DNA from: UBA11524 sp965646445
GTDB lineage: Bacteria; Bacillota; Clostridia; Christensenellales; Aristaeellaceae
Assembly (NCBI GenBank): GCA_965646445.1
Contig: CBFFZW010000008.1
Span: 32,170 to 96,169, forward strand
Length of the DNA stretch: 64,000 nt
Direction: 5' to 3'
Each line of letters starts with the position of its first letter. Positions within the stretch are counted from its first letter, which is position 1. The notes beneath the pieces were generated by a model. It was not told the DNA's origin. It saw only the letters and a list, made by a program, of their open reading frames with translations, and did not search any database. The position numbers and the translations under genes are program-made. Of the stretch, positions 11,270 to 19,831 are shown in pieces.

Positions 11270-12270
11270 AAAAAATGGCTTCAATGGTGTTCGCCCTGGC
11301 GCTGGCCTTTCTGCTCACCACCGGCGCGCGGGCGGATGCCTGGAGCGGCCAGGTGGAGGCCGACGCCATCACCCTGCTGACGGCGGATTCCTCCGGCGCC
11401 CTGACGGCCCTGGACATCCTCCCCGGGCAGCTTGTGAGCAAGGGTGACATCCTGGGGAGCGTCGCCGTCACCCGGCACTTCGCACCCTCAGACGGTACCG
11501 TGGCGGCCATTCACTTCAAGGTGGGCGACACGCTCAAGGACACGGTGGTGGAAATCGAGCCCGTCAGCCCCTACGTCATCCACTGCACCCTGACCGACGG
11601 GGTTTCGGCTGAAAACGCGGCCATCCACTGCGGCGAAACGCTTTGGATGAAGTGTACCTCCGACGGCTCTCACCGGGCCTTCGGGCGCGTCACCAGCGTG
11701 GAGGGAAGCGACTACCAGGTTGAGGCCCTGGGGGGCGAATTGTACATCGGAGAAACCGTTTCCCTGTACCGCGATACGGATTTCGCGAAAAGCAGCCTCG
11801 TGGGGCGCGGCACCGTGGTGGCCAGCGAAACCATCGCCGTCACGGCAGAGGGCACGCTGACATCGCTGAGCGTTGCCCAGGGGGCCAGGGTGGAGCGGGG
11901 CCAGCTGCTGTTCACCACCGCCTCCGCCGAAGAAACGAACCTCGTCGCCCCCTGCGGCGGCATTGTGACCGAGGTGCTGGCCCAGGCCGGCGATTCGGTA
12001 CAGGAGCAGCAGGCCCTGGCGCGGATTGCCGCCGACGTCGCCCTGCGGGCCGAGGTATCCGCCGAAGACCTGGGGCGCTTCCAGATCGGTCAGCGCGTCG
12101 CTTATCTGCGGGGCGACGATCCCCATGAGACGCCCCGCCGGGCCGTCATCACGGACGTCCTCATGGATACGGAAAACGGCGGCGGTACCATCGTCTGCCA
12201 GCCGGAGGAGAATCTGCTGCCCATCGGCCTGAGCATCACCCTGACGGATGATGCCGCGGCGCTCCCCTGA
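11266..12270 (+). CDS. Secreted HlyD-like adaptor, third copy
   Basis: A 334-residue protein with a signal peptide (cut near TTGARA) and no further membrane segment. It has two lipoyl-like halves (GALTALDILPGQLVSKGDIL and GGIVTEVLAQAGDSVQEQQAL). Its middle part, with GETLWMKCTS and LYIGETVSLYRDTDFAKSS, aligns by eye with the same region of the protein at 9355 (GEAVYLQCRS, LMPGDSVNVFRSVDYANSA), so the two are paralogues. It is the last gene of the exporter operon; the start ATG overlaps the upstream stop and has GGAGGAAG. It may extend the adaptor assembly through the thick wall, which is inference only. Confidence 0.77.
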   Translation: MKKMASMVFALALAFLLTTGARADAWSGQVEADAITLLTADSSGALTALDILPGQLVSKGDILGSVAVTRHFAPSDGTVAAIHFKVGDTLKDTVVEIEPVSPYVIHCTLTDGVSAENAAIHCGETLWMKCTSDGSHRAFGRVTSVEGSDYQVEALGGELYIGETVSLYRDTDFAKSSLVGRGTVVASETIAVTAEGTLTSLSVAQGARVERGQLLFTTASAEETNLVAPCGGIVTEVLAQAGDSVQEQQALARIAADVALRAEVSAEDLGRFQIGQRVAYLRGDDPHETPRRAVITDVLMDTENGGGTIVCQPEENLLPIGLSITLTDDAAALP

Positions 12271-12287
12271 ATGGCTTTAACAGCAAA

Positions 12288-12568
12288 AGCCTGCCGCGCT
12301 TTTCAATGTCGCGGCAGGCTCAGGATATCAGCAAAGTCCCTGGATGAGTCGGAGGGCCCGCAGGCCCTCTGACTGTTCATCGAAAATCGGCGGCATGTAC
12401 GGCGATTTTCGCGCGATTCCGTTAGGAATCGCTTCCTTACACGAACGAACGGCCGGGAGAACGGCAACGCCGTTCGATCAGTGAGTGAGTGCAAAACTCG
12501 ACAAAGTGGCGTAAGCCACTTTGTCGACACCCTGAGCCTGCCGCGCTTTTCAACATCGCGGCAGGCTC
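12288..12568. repeat. Cluster of seven hairpins flanked by duplicated stems
   Basis: This 311-base intergenic stretch has no gene but seven inverted repeats: AGCCTGCCGCG/CGCGGCAGGCT (12288-12320); AGTCGGAGGGCC/GGCCCTCTGACT (12347-12374); CGAAAATCG/CGATTTTCG (12381-12411); GCGATTCC/GGAATCGC with loop GTTA (12413-12432); GAACGGC/GCCGTTC (12459-12475); TCGACAAAGTGGC/GCCACTTTGTCGA with loop GTAA (12498-12527); and a second copy of the first stem (12534-12568). The outer copies share the loop start CTTTTCAA and have outward-facing T-tails (TTTT on the minus strand at the left, TTT on the plus strand at the right). One bidirectional terminator may have been split and duplicated by an inserted hairpin element. 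Confidence 0.8.
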
Positions 12569-12581
12569 TTTCATTGGTTCA

Positions 12582-14954
12582 TCATCCCTTCAGCCTTCCC
12601 GCCCAGAAGGCGGCCATCGCCGGTTCGATATCCCCCTGCCAGAACCGCCAGTGCGGCGGACAGAGCCGTTCATACTCCGGCTGATGATAGCGGTCGTCCA
12701 ACAGCAGCGCCACGCCGCGGTCCGTCTCCGTGCGGATGACGCGGCCCACCGCCTGGGCCACCTTCTGCATGCCGGGAATCATGTAGGCATAGAGGAAGCC
12801 GTTGTCCAGCGTCTCCTGATAGTAGGCCCGCAGGGTCTCCTGGAACAGGTTCACCTGAGGCAGGCCCACGCCCACAATGGCCACGCCGTCCAGCGCTTCC
12901 CCCGGCAGGTCGATGCCCTCGGAAAAAATGCCTCCCAGCACGCACAGGGACAGCGTGGGCTCGCCGTCCGCCACATAGGGCGCCAGGAACAGCCGACGTT
13001 CCTCGTCGGTCATGCCCTGCCGCTGCACCTGACAGGACACGCCGATGACCTCCGCTACCTGCCGCATGAAGGCGAAGCTAGGGAAGAACGCCATGTACCG
13101 CCCCGGATGCACCGCCGCCATCCGCCGGATCGCCGCCGCGATGTCCCCCGCCGCCGCCGTCCGGTGCTGATACCGGGTGTTGATCCGCTGCCGCAGGATC
13201 AGCAGGTTCTCCCAGGGATAGGGCGAGGGCACGGCAAAACAGGCGTCCCCGTCATCGCCCCCCAGGAGGCGCTTCATGGAGGGCAGCGGCTCCATGGTGG
13301 CCGAGAAGCATACCACCCCGGACAGCTTCGCCGTCACCTGGGCCAGATAGGCCGCCACGTCCAGGGCGAAGGCTGTCACCGTTCGCTGCTTTCCGCCCTG
13401 CCACAGGTAGGCGTAATCTGACAAATCCCCCCGCAGCGCCCGCACAAAGCCCAGCAGGCCGGAGGTCACGTCCATCAGCCGCTCCCCGCTTTCCTCCCAG
13501 GGGAAGCGCTCGGTCATCGCCGCCCCGAAGGCGTCCGCCAGCTCGTTGGCCGCCCGCTCCAGGCTTTGAGGCACGGAAGACAGCCGTCCCTCCCGGGCAT
13601 CCTCCGGGACGGGCAGATCGTCGAGTGCCTTCAGCGCCGCCGTCATGGCCTTGTACAGAGGATGCCTTCGTCCGGCGGTCTTCCCCACCACCGTCCGAAG
13701 CCGGCGGATACTCCCGCCATCCACCGCCCCGGAGAGCATCTCCCGCACCCGGCTGAGCAGGTTGTGGGCCTCGTCGATGAGCAGGGTCACATTGGCGGTG
13801 CGGTCGAAAATGCGCTGGATGTGCACGGCGGGGTCGAGGGCGTAATTATAGTCGCACACCGTGAGGTCGGCGACCTCCGCCAGGGACAGGCTGAACTCAA
13901 AGGGGCAGAGGTCGTGCCTGTCCGCCATGGCGCGGATGGCCTCCGGCGACCAGTCCTCCGATGTCAGCATTTCCTCCATGGCCGCGCTGTCCCGCAGGAA
14001 ATGCCCCTTGGCCCGCGGGCACCAGTCGGGATGGCACACCGTCCGCCGGGGACACTGCTTGTCCTTGGCGTCCAGGGTCAGCGTCCACAGGCGCAGCGGC
14101 TGACGGCGCATCCGTGCCAGGGCCTCCAGCGCGCCCTGACGCTGGGTGGTGCGGGCCGTGAGGTAGTACACCTGGCCCGTATGCCCCTCCCCCAGGGCCT
14201 TCAGCGCGGGGAACAGCGCCGCAGCCGATTTGCCCGTGCCCGTGGGCATGGAGGCGAACAGCCGCCGCCCCAGCCTGATGGCGGTATAGGCCTGGGCCGC
14301 CATCTCCCGCTGTCCGGCCCGGTACGCGCCATAAGGGAAGGACAGCGTCCGCAGGGAGGCGTCCCGCTCCCGCCGATGACGGCGAAGCAGCCGCAGCCGT
14401 CGCAGGTAGGGCAGCAGCAGCCCATCGAAGGCCGCCGCGCATTCCTCCGCCGACCATTCCCGGTCGAACTTTGCCCGCACCTGCCCTGTGCGCGTCACAT
14501 AGCACACGCGGATTATCACTCGCTCCGCCCTCTGGCGGCACAGCATGTACCCATAACAGACCGCCTGCATCTCATGGGCCGGCACGGGCGCATCGGGGGG
14601 CTCCTGACCCTGCCACAGCTTGATTTCCTCCACCCAGGGCACATCTCCGGGACAATAGGCGTCCATGCGGCCCGTCAGGCACAGTACGGCGTCCTCGTCC
14701 TCCACAGGCACCTCCAGGCTCAGGGGAACCTCCGCCTGCCAGCCCTCCCCGAGGTGCGCCTGCCTGGCCTTATGGCCCAGCATGCCCTCCTGCATGTCCC
14801 GAATGGAGCCGCCGGGGCGGATGTCCTCCCCATGGAGCGTGAATTCCACCAGGGCCCGGACAGCCAGGCGAAGCTTCTCCGGCCCCGGGGCGTTCTGCTC
14901 GGCCGTGGCCTCCCCCGACCACATGGTGCGCACCGACCCGCCTGCCTCCGCCAT
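12582..14954 (-). CDS. Rad3/DinG-family DNA helicase with N-terminal PD-(D/E)XK-like region
   Basis: A 790-residue superfamily 2 helicase. Residues about 30-200 look like a PD-(D/E)XK nuclease-type region (Asp in GRMDAYCPG, then VEEIK). The helicase core has Walker A MPTGTGKS, four cysteines placed as in XPD-type Fe-S helicases (QCPRR, VCHPD, WCPRA, DLCPFE), the DEAH box LIDEAHNL, FSATMEP, and a C-terminal motif VI-like AQAVGRVIRTETDRG. It should unwind DNA 5' to 3' in repair. The ATG at 14954 follows AAAGGAGG at ideal spacing; the upstream ATG at 14981 does not, so I chose the shorter form. It follows divIVA at the end of the division operon. Confidence 0.88.
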   Translation of the reverse strand: MAEAGGSVRTMWSGEATAEQNAPGPEKLRLAVRALVEFTLHGEDIRPGGSIRDMQEGMLGHKARQAHLGEGWQAEVPLSLEVPVEDEDAVLCLTGRMDAYCPGDVPWVEEIKLWQGQEPPDAPVPAHEMQAVCYGYMLCRQRAERVIIRVCYVTRTGQVRAKFDREWSAEECAAAFDGLLLPYLRRLRLLRRHRRERDASLRTLSFPYGAYRAGQREMAAQAYTAIRLGRRLFASMPTGTGKSAAALFPALKALGEGHTGQVYYLTARTTQRQGALEALARMRRQPLRLWTLTLDAKDKQCPRRTVCHPDWCPRAKGHFLRDSAAMEEMLTSEDWSPEAIRAMADRHDLCPFEFSLSLAEVADLTVCDYNYALDPAVHIQRIFDRTANVTLLIDEAHNLLSRVREMLSGAVDGGSIRRLRTVVGKTAGRRHPLYKAMTAALKALDDLPVPEDAREGRLSSVPQSLERAANELADAFGAAMTERFPWEESGERLMDVTSGLLGFVRALRGDLSDYAYLWQGGKQRTVTAFALDVAAYLAQVTAKLSGVVCFSATMEPLPSMKRLLGGDDGDACFAVPSPYPWENLLILRQRINTRYQHRTAAAGDIAAAIRRMAAVHPGRYMAFFPSFAFMRQVAEVIGVSCQVQRQGMTDEERRLFLAPYVADGEPTLSLCVLGGIFSEGIDLPGEALDGVAIVGVGLPQVNLFQETLRAYYQETLDNGFLYAYMIPGMQKVAQAVGRVIRTETDRGVALLLDDRYHQPEYERLCPPHWRFWQGDIEPAMAAFWAGRLKG

Positions 14955-15121
14955 CCCCGGAGCCTCCTTTCCCTGCGTCATCCGCCATAACCAAAAGCAG
15001 CGAAAGGCACCGTTTCCGATACCCTTCGCTGGAAAATGGCCGCACCATGCTTCACCCTGGCGATTTCATCCGCCACGGCTGCCGCACGGCCCTCCCGACC
15101 ATTGCCGGGGAATGTGCTTCA

Positions 15122-15622
15122 TCAGAACAGATCGGACGCCTTTTCGATGGCCTCCTGCTGCGCCTGGAGCAACGCCTCAAACTTGGCGCGATACTCGCTG
15201 GCAGCCGTCTTGAGGGCGGCCACCTGAGCGGTCAGGCTTTCCTTCTCCTGGGAAAGGCTGCTCAGCTTGGCATCGGCCTCCGCCTGGGCCGCGGCCAGGA
15301 TGCCCTCGGCCTTGCGCTCCGCGTCGGCGATGGTCTCGCTCTTCACCTTCTGCGCCATTTCCAGGATCTCCCGGAAATCATCCGTGGGGACGGAAGACGC
15401 GGGCGTCTGCACGGGCCTGATGACCTGGGTGGGTTCAGGCTGCGCGGGGCGGGCCGCCTTGGCCGCCTGCAGCTGCTGCTGAAGGGACTGAATCAGATCC
15501 AGCTGACGCACCATCTCGTCACCGATGGCGTCCAGGAAATCATCGACCTCCTGCTGGTCATAGCCACGGGGCTTGATTTTGAACTCCTTGGTGTCAATCA
15601 TGTCCACGGTAATCTGCTGCAT
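15122..15622 (-). CDS. divIVA: DivIVA-domain protein
   Basis: A 166-residue protein with the N-terminal DivIVA/GpsB lipid-binding motif (KEFKIKPRGYDQQEVDDFLD) and coiled coils at about 38-55 and 85-160, separated by a Pro/Gln-rich linker. DivIVA proteins bind negatively curved membrane at poles and septa and recruit division or wall-synthesis factors. It is last of the ylm-type genes (yggS, sepF, yggT, ylmH, divIVA), as in many Firmicutes. The start has AAAGGAG upstream. Confidence 0.92.
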   Translation of the reverse strand: MQQITVDMIDTKEFKIKPRGYDQQEVDDFLDAIGDEMVRQLDLIQSLQQQLQAAKAARPAQPEPTQVIRPVQTPASSVPTDDFREILEMAQKVKSETIADAERKAEGILAAAQAEADAKLSSLSQEKESLTAQVAALKTAASEYRAKFEALLQAQQEAIEKASDLF

Positions 15623-15664
15623 GATGATGGCTCCTTTCCATATCCGTCCCGGCCGAAGCGCGGG

Positions 15665-16417
15665 TCAGGATTTCGCAAATATCTCCAGGGTAACCGGTAG
15701 CCTGTCCTTGCGCGTGGGCTGGCCAACCGCCTGAAGGCGGATCCGGCCAAAGCCCCGCACAGACACCGTCTGCCCCGCCGTCAGCAGGCGATCCACCCGT
15801 TCCTCGGGCAGATGCTCCACCGACACAGCCCCTTGGTGGATGATTTCCGCCGCCCGGGCCCGGGATGTCTTCATGCCGCTGGCCACGATGCTGTCCAGCC
15901 GCAGGGACGCCACGGTATCCCGAAGCGCCGCGCCCTCCGGCGGGCTGATGGCGGGAGGCTCGTCCAAGACTTCCACGCGGATGGGCGCGCTGCCCGCCTT
16001 CAGCCATTCCTGGGGCAGACGGCAGGCAACCTCCGGCAGGGCCAGCAAATAAGCCTCGCCCTCCTGGGCAATCAGATCGCCAAAATAGGCGCGCTCCATG
16101 CCCAGCGCCATCAGGCTGCCCAGCAAGTCCCGATGATCCACCCGGGCAAAGCGCCCGTTCCAGCGCACGCGCAGCCACACGCCGTTAAATGCGGGCTCGA
16201 CGCCTTCAGGATGAAAGCAGACCTGCACCCGCTCAGCCTCCGGCCAGCCGCCGTCAAAGCTGACGGCCACGCCGGCCTGCCTCGCCTCCCGAAGGGCGGC
16301 GGCGCGTTCATCCCCCGCCAGGAAGCGCCCCGGAACAGCAATTCCCAGCCGGTCGGCCCGCTGGGCCCACTGCCGAAGCCGCAGAATCAGCTGCCCCGCG
16401 TCATCACGCGCACTCAC
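15665..16417 (-). CDS. ylmH: YlmH-family RNA-binding protein (S4 domain)
   Basis: A 250-residue protein matching YlmH: the central segment DHRDLLGSLMALGMERAYFGDL is typical, and a C-terminal S4 RNA-binding domain begins at LRLDSIVASGMKTSRARAAEII. YlmH has been linked to ribosome rescue and quality control and to division-gene clusters. The start is a GTG (16417), five bases after the yggT stop. It lies between yggT and divIVA, the conserved position. Confidence 0.92.
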   Translation of the reverse strand: MSARDDAGQLILRLRQWAQRADRLGIAVPGRFLAGDERAAALREARQAGVAVSFDGGWPEAERVQVCFHPEGVEPAFNGVWLRVRWNGRFARVDHRDLLGSLMALGMERAYFGDLIAQEGEAYLLALPEVACRLPQEWLKAGSAPIRVEVLDEPPAISPPEGAALRDTVASLRLDSIVASGMKTSRARAAEIIHQGAVSVEHLPEERVDRLLTAGQTVSVRGFGRIRLQAVGQPTRKDRLPVTLEIFAKS

Positions 16418-16421
16418 GGCG

Positions 16422-16700
16422 TCACCACATCAGGGGGAAGAAAATCATCGAAAGCACCCGGCGCAGCAGGCCCAGCAGCAGCCAGGCCACCGCCACCGAC
16501 CAGTCGATGATCTGCCAGCGCACGGGCAGCTTGGCCATCAGGACGCGGCGGATGGGCCGAAGCACCGGCTCGACGATGGTGCGCAGAAGCTCCGTCCAGC
16601 GGTTGGCCGCGGGCCGAACCCAGGACAGGATGACGTAAACCAGCAGGGCCAGCTCGTACAGGGACAGGGCCCAGGACAGCAGCGTATAAATCAGGCGCAT
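16422..16700 (-). CDS. yggT: YggT-family membrane protein
   Basis: A 92-residue protein with two hydrophobic segments (LSWALSLYELALLVYVILSW and the C-terminal VAVAWLLLGLLRRVLSMIFF) and the family motif VEPVLRPIRRVL. YggT/YlmG proteins are small membrane proteins of uncertain function, found in division clusters and implicated in osmotic tolerance or plastid/nucleoid partitioning in other organisms. Its start has TGAGGAT upstream, ten bases after the sepF stop. Confidence 0.92.
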   Translation of the reverse strand: MRLIYTLLSWALSLYELALLVYVILSWVRPAANRWTELLRTIVEPVLRPIRRVLMAKLPVRWQIIDWSVAVAWLLLGLLRRVLSMIFFPLMW

Positions 16701-16709
16701 GGCTTATCC

Positions 16710-17726
16710 TCAGCGGGCGTAGGCGGTCTGATAGCCGCCAAAGCCCTCGTCATATCGTTCGGTGTAGCCGGAACGGCCGCTGCCGCGCCGGTCGCGGAAG
16801 CTGCTCACGCGCTGGCTTCCGCCATAGCCATACCGCCCCTGGCTCTCGGCCATTTCCTGCTGGGGCCAGCGGGCGTTCACATCCTGGTCGCTCATGCGGC
16901 GGATGCCCTCATCCGGCAGCACCATCACCGTGGCCGGGGACAGCAGGTAAATGTCCCTGGCGGAGATCCGGGTCAGGGTGCAGGCCATGGTGAAGGCCGC
17001 GCCGAAGAGCAGATCCAGGCAGCGCTGGTTCTCCCTCTCGTCGGTAATCTGCTCGGTGGTGACAATCACGCTCTCGCCGTTGCGCATAAAGTCGATGATC
17101 TTCATGCTGGAGGCCACGCTGGTCATCCGCACCACGCGCTCCACATGGCTGTATGCCCGACCGTCGGGCCCGACGAAGTTTCCGGGCATGTAGCTGATGT
17201 TGTCCGGCGCCTGCTGGGCGCTGCCCTGGTAGGCGGCGGTATAGCCGCCGTCATTGCCGCCCCAGGCTGTCTGCTGGTAGGCCGTCTGCTGATAGCCGCC
17301 CATGGGCTGCTGATTCATGCCCTGCTGATAGGCGGTCTGCTGCCAGCCCTGATAGCCGGTGGGCTGATAAGCCGTCTGCTGGTAGGCGGTTTGCTGATAA
17401 TTCGTCTGCTGATAGCCGGGGTTCTGATACTGCCAGGCATTCGGATCGCCCATGCCCTGATAGCAGCCCATGGGCTGCTGCCATTGGGGCTGATTCATGC
17501 CCGTGAAGCCCTGCTGCTGGCTGAAAGGATCGGCCTGATCGGCCACATTCTCCTGAACCGGCTGCTGGCGCAGCGTCTCCCGGATGGTCTTGTGGCGGGA
17601 CGTCTGCGGGCGATAGCCGCTGAAGCCGCCGTTGGCCATATTGGACTGGATGTCATCCTGTCCGGCGGCCGCCGCCCGCTGCTTCATTTTATCCAGCAAC
17701 GCCTGAGTCAAGTCCAAAATCGACAT
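16710..17726 (-). CDS. sepF: SepF-like division protein with long Gln/Tyr-rich repeat linker
   Basis: SepF anchors FtsZ to the membrane and shapes the septum. The 338-residue product is about twice the usual 150-200. The C-terminal core is recognisable at about residues 190-270 (VVRMTSVASSMKIIDFM, NGESVIVTTEQI, RCLDLLFGAAFTMACTL, ISARDIYLLSPATVMV). The first 20 residues could be the membrane amphipathic helix. Between them, about residues 60-165 are low-complexity with tandem YQQTAYQQ, YQPTGYQ and WQQTAYQQ units, prion-like in composition. A Gly/Arg/Tyr-rich tail follows the core. Position between yggS and yggT supports the assignment. Confidence 0.88.
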   Translation of the reverse strand: MSILDLTQALLDKMKQRAAAAGQDDIQSNMANGGFSGYRPQTSRHKTIRETLRQQPVQENVADQADPFSQQQGFTGMNQPQWQQPMGCYQGMGDPNAWQYQNPGYQQTNYQQTAYQQTAYQPTGYQGWQQTAYQQGMNQQPMGGYQQTAYQQTAWGGNDGGYTAAYQGSAQQAPDNISYMPGNFVGPDGRAYSHVERVVRMTSVASSMKIIDFMRNGESVIVTTEQITDERENQRCLDLLFGAAFTMACTLTRISARDIYLLSPATVMVLPDEGIRRMSDQDVNARWPQQEMAESQGRYGYGGSQRVSSFRDRRGSGRSGYTERYDEGFGGYQTAYAR

Positions 17727-17746
17727 GCCATTTCCCCCTATGCTTG

Positions 17747-18448
17747 TTACCGATCGCTTCGCTGGCCGAAAAGCGCGCTGCCCACGCGAACCATGGTGGC
17801 CCCGTGACGCGCCGCCAGCCTATAATCACCCGACATACCCATGGAGAGCTCCTCCATGCGGACACCGTCCATCGCCTCCTCACGGAGACGGTCGAAGAGC
17901 CGCCGCATATCGGCAAATAGTCCTGACAGATACGCCTGATCGTCGCTTCGCGGCATCACCGCCATCAGCCCGCGCACCCGCAGGCCGGGCATCCGCCGCG
18001 CCTCCTCCAGGAAGGGGCGAACCTCTTCCGGCGCCATGCCGCCCTTTTGAGGCTCCCCGGCGGGGCTGACCTGCACCAGCACGTCCATCACCCGGCCATG
18101 GCGCTGCGCCTGCCGGTCAATTTCCGCGGCTAAAGACAGCCTGTCCAGAGAATGAATCAAGCATACATCCTCTATTATATATTTAACCTTGTTACTTTGC
18201 AACCTGCCAATGAGGTGAATCTGAAATTTTCTTTCCAGGAAAGAGCGCTTTTCCAGAATTTCCTGCACGCGGTTCTCGCCAATGGCGCTGATGCCGCAGT
18301 CCAGAAGCGGCAAAATCATTTCCGGCGGATGCGTTTTGGTCACCGCGATGAGCCTTGGCGGCGGATACCGTCCCTCGGACGCCTGGGCAAGCTCCGCCTG
18401 AACCCGCCGGACGCGCTCACCCAGCAGCACCGGAAAATTCTCCTCCAT
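17747..18448 (-). CDS. yggS: YggS-family pyridoxal-phosphate homeostasis protein
   Basis: A 233-residue PLP-binding protein of the alanine-racemase fold type III. Visible are the PLP lysine context LIAVTKTHP, GENRVQE, HLIGRLQSNK, VSPAGEPQKGG, and the phosphate-binding SMGMSGDY followed by VRVGSALFG. It has no racemase activity in known members and buffers PLP. It heads the conserved yggS-sepF-yggT-ylmH-divIVA order. Confidence 0.95.
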   Translation of the reverse strand: MEENFPVLLGERVRRVQAELAQASEGRYPPPRLIAVTKTHPPEMILPLLDCGISAIGENRVQEILEKRSFLERKFQIHLIGRLQSNKVKYIIEDVCLIHSLDRLSLAAEIDRQAQRHGRVMDVLVQVSPAGEPQKGGMAPEEVRPFLEEARRMPGLRVRGLMAVMPRSDDQAYLSGLFADMRRLFDRLREEAMDGVRMEELSMGMSGDYRLAARHGATMVRVGSALFGQRSDR

Positions 18449-18539
18449 GGCGCTTCCTTCCCTTCATGCCGCAAAAGCGGCAAAACACTTATGCGAATCC
18501 GGCGCGCGCCGGCGCTTTCTGCGGCGACGCCGCCCGCCG

Positions 18540-19760
18540 TCAGAACAGCAGCACCGTCTGGCCCTCGTAGAGCAGGCCCTGCTGAATGGCCGTGATGTAC
18601 ACGTCATCCCCGTCCCGGAGCAGGATATTCACCGGGATGAAGGTGGTATTGTCGCCGTCCCGCACCATCACGCCGTCCGTATTGTCGTAGCGGTACAGCG
18701 CCCTGGCGGGGACGCACAGGCTGGACACATAGTCGCCCAGCTCCGCCTGACAGGTGCGCATGTACAGCACCTGCTTCACCGGGCCCTGGACGGAGAGGCA
18801 CACCAGCAGCTCCCCGCCCGAGCGGGTGAAGGACTCCACCCTGGCGTTCACCGTGGTGTTCTCGAAGCCCTCCAGCTTCAGTTCGTAGCTCTGGCCCTCC
18901 ACGGGGTTCCAGGTGCTGTCGTCGGAGAGAAACAGCACATGCCACATGCCGTCCCGCACCATGCGGTAGATGGTGGTCTTGCCCTTCTCCGCCGTGGAGC
19001 GCTCGGGGCGGAAGCCGTTGTACATCCGCCGAACCTCCGCCGGGGTGAAGGAGTCGTAATTGCTGGAGGTCAGGGTGTACTCATAGCCGTCGGAATAGAA
19101 GCTGACGATGCCCTCCGCCGTGGCTGCGTATGGCTTGGTCCAGCTCTGAATGCGCTGCAGCTGGCTGAGCTCGTCGTCCATCAGGCGGCTCAGGCGCTGA
19201 TCGCCGGCATACTTCTGCTTGAGGTGCTGCTGTCGGGCGACAATGGCCGCGTCCAGCAGGCGCTCCTGATTGGTCATGCTTCCCCTGGCCCCGGCGATCA
19301 TCTCCCGGATCTCCCGGGCCCGAGACAGCACATCGCTGTCCAGCCGGGCCAGCTTGGCATCCGGGGTGGTTTCCTTGCTGAGCAGCTCCAGCTGGTAGTC
19401 CCGGATCTGATCGCGATAATCCTGCAGGTTGTTGACCTCCCGGGTGGAGAAGCTGGAGGAATACACGTTGCAGATGGTGGTGCCGCGCTGCACCAGGCTG
19501 CCCTCCTCCGCCTCATATTGCACGGAGGTCACGCCCTCGGCGTCATAGGGTGTTTCGGCGCGGACAATCAGGCAGTCGCCGGAATACCGCGCCCCCAGGG
19601 TGCCCGCCGTGATGACGGCCTGGGTCGCCGCCGCCGGGGCCAGCGCCGTGTACAGGTACCAGCCCGCAAAGCCGAAGACCGCCAGAAGGATCAGAATCTG
19701 AAACAGGTTTAGCTTCTTCTTGGGGGGCTTGGGCGGCTGAGGCGGTTGCATTTGATACAT
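18540..19760 (-). CDS. HlyD-like membrane-anchored adaptor protein upstream of the division genes
   Basis: A 406-residue protein with a Pro/Lys-rich cytoplasmic N-terminus (residues 1-16), one transmembrane segment (about 17-40) and a large extracytoplasmic part: a lipoyl-like half (AEEGSLVQRGTTICNVY), a helical hairpin region (about 110-215) with heptad-like Leu spacing, and beta domains. It resembles HlyD-type adaptors found beside sepF in other Clostridia, without an evident transporter partner in the operon. A structural or septal role is possible. The start follows AAGGAG. Confidence 0.78.
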   Translation of the reverse strand: MYQMQPPQPPKPPKKKLNLFQILILLAVFGFAGWYLYTALAPAAATQAVITAGTLGARYSGDCLIVRAETPYDAEGVTSVQYEAEEGSLVQRGTTICNVYSSSFSTREVNNLQDYRDQIRDYQLELLSKETTPDAKLARLDSDVLSRAREIREMIAGARGSMTNQERLLDAAIVARQQHLKQKYAGDQRLSRLMDDELSQLQRIQSWTKPYAATAEGIVSFYSDGYEYTLTSSNYDSFTPAEVRRMYNGFRPERSTAEKGKTTIYRMVRDGMWHVLFLSDDSTWNPVEGQSYELKLEGFENTTVNARVESFTRSGGELLVCLSVQGPVKQVLYMRTCQAELGDYVSSLCVPARALYRYDNTDGVMVRDGDNTTFIPVNILLRDGDDVYITAIQQGLLYEGQTVLLF

Positions 19761-19831
19761 TGCTCTGCTCCTTACGGCCGCCGTCAGGGCAGCCTGTCCT
19801 ACTTCCTGTCACATCAGTTCAACCTGCAGCG

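Noticed and set aside
17260..17480. Short tandem repeats that could suggest a CRISPR array
   Set aside because: They are in-frame codon repeats (Gln/Tyr units) inside sepF, with no unique spacers of constant length.
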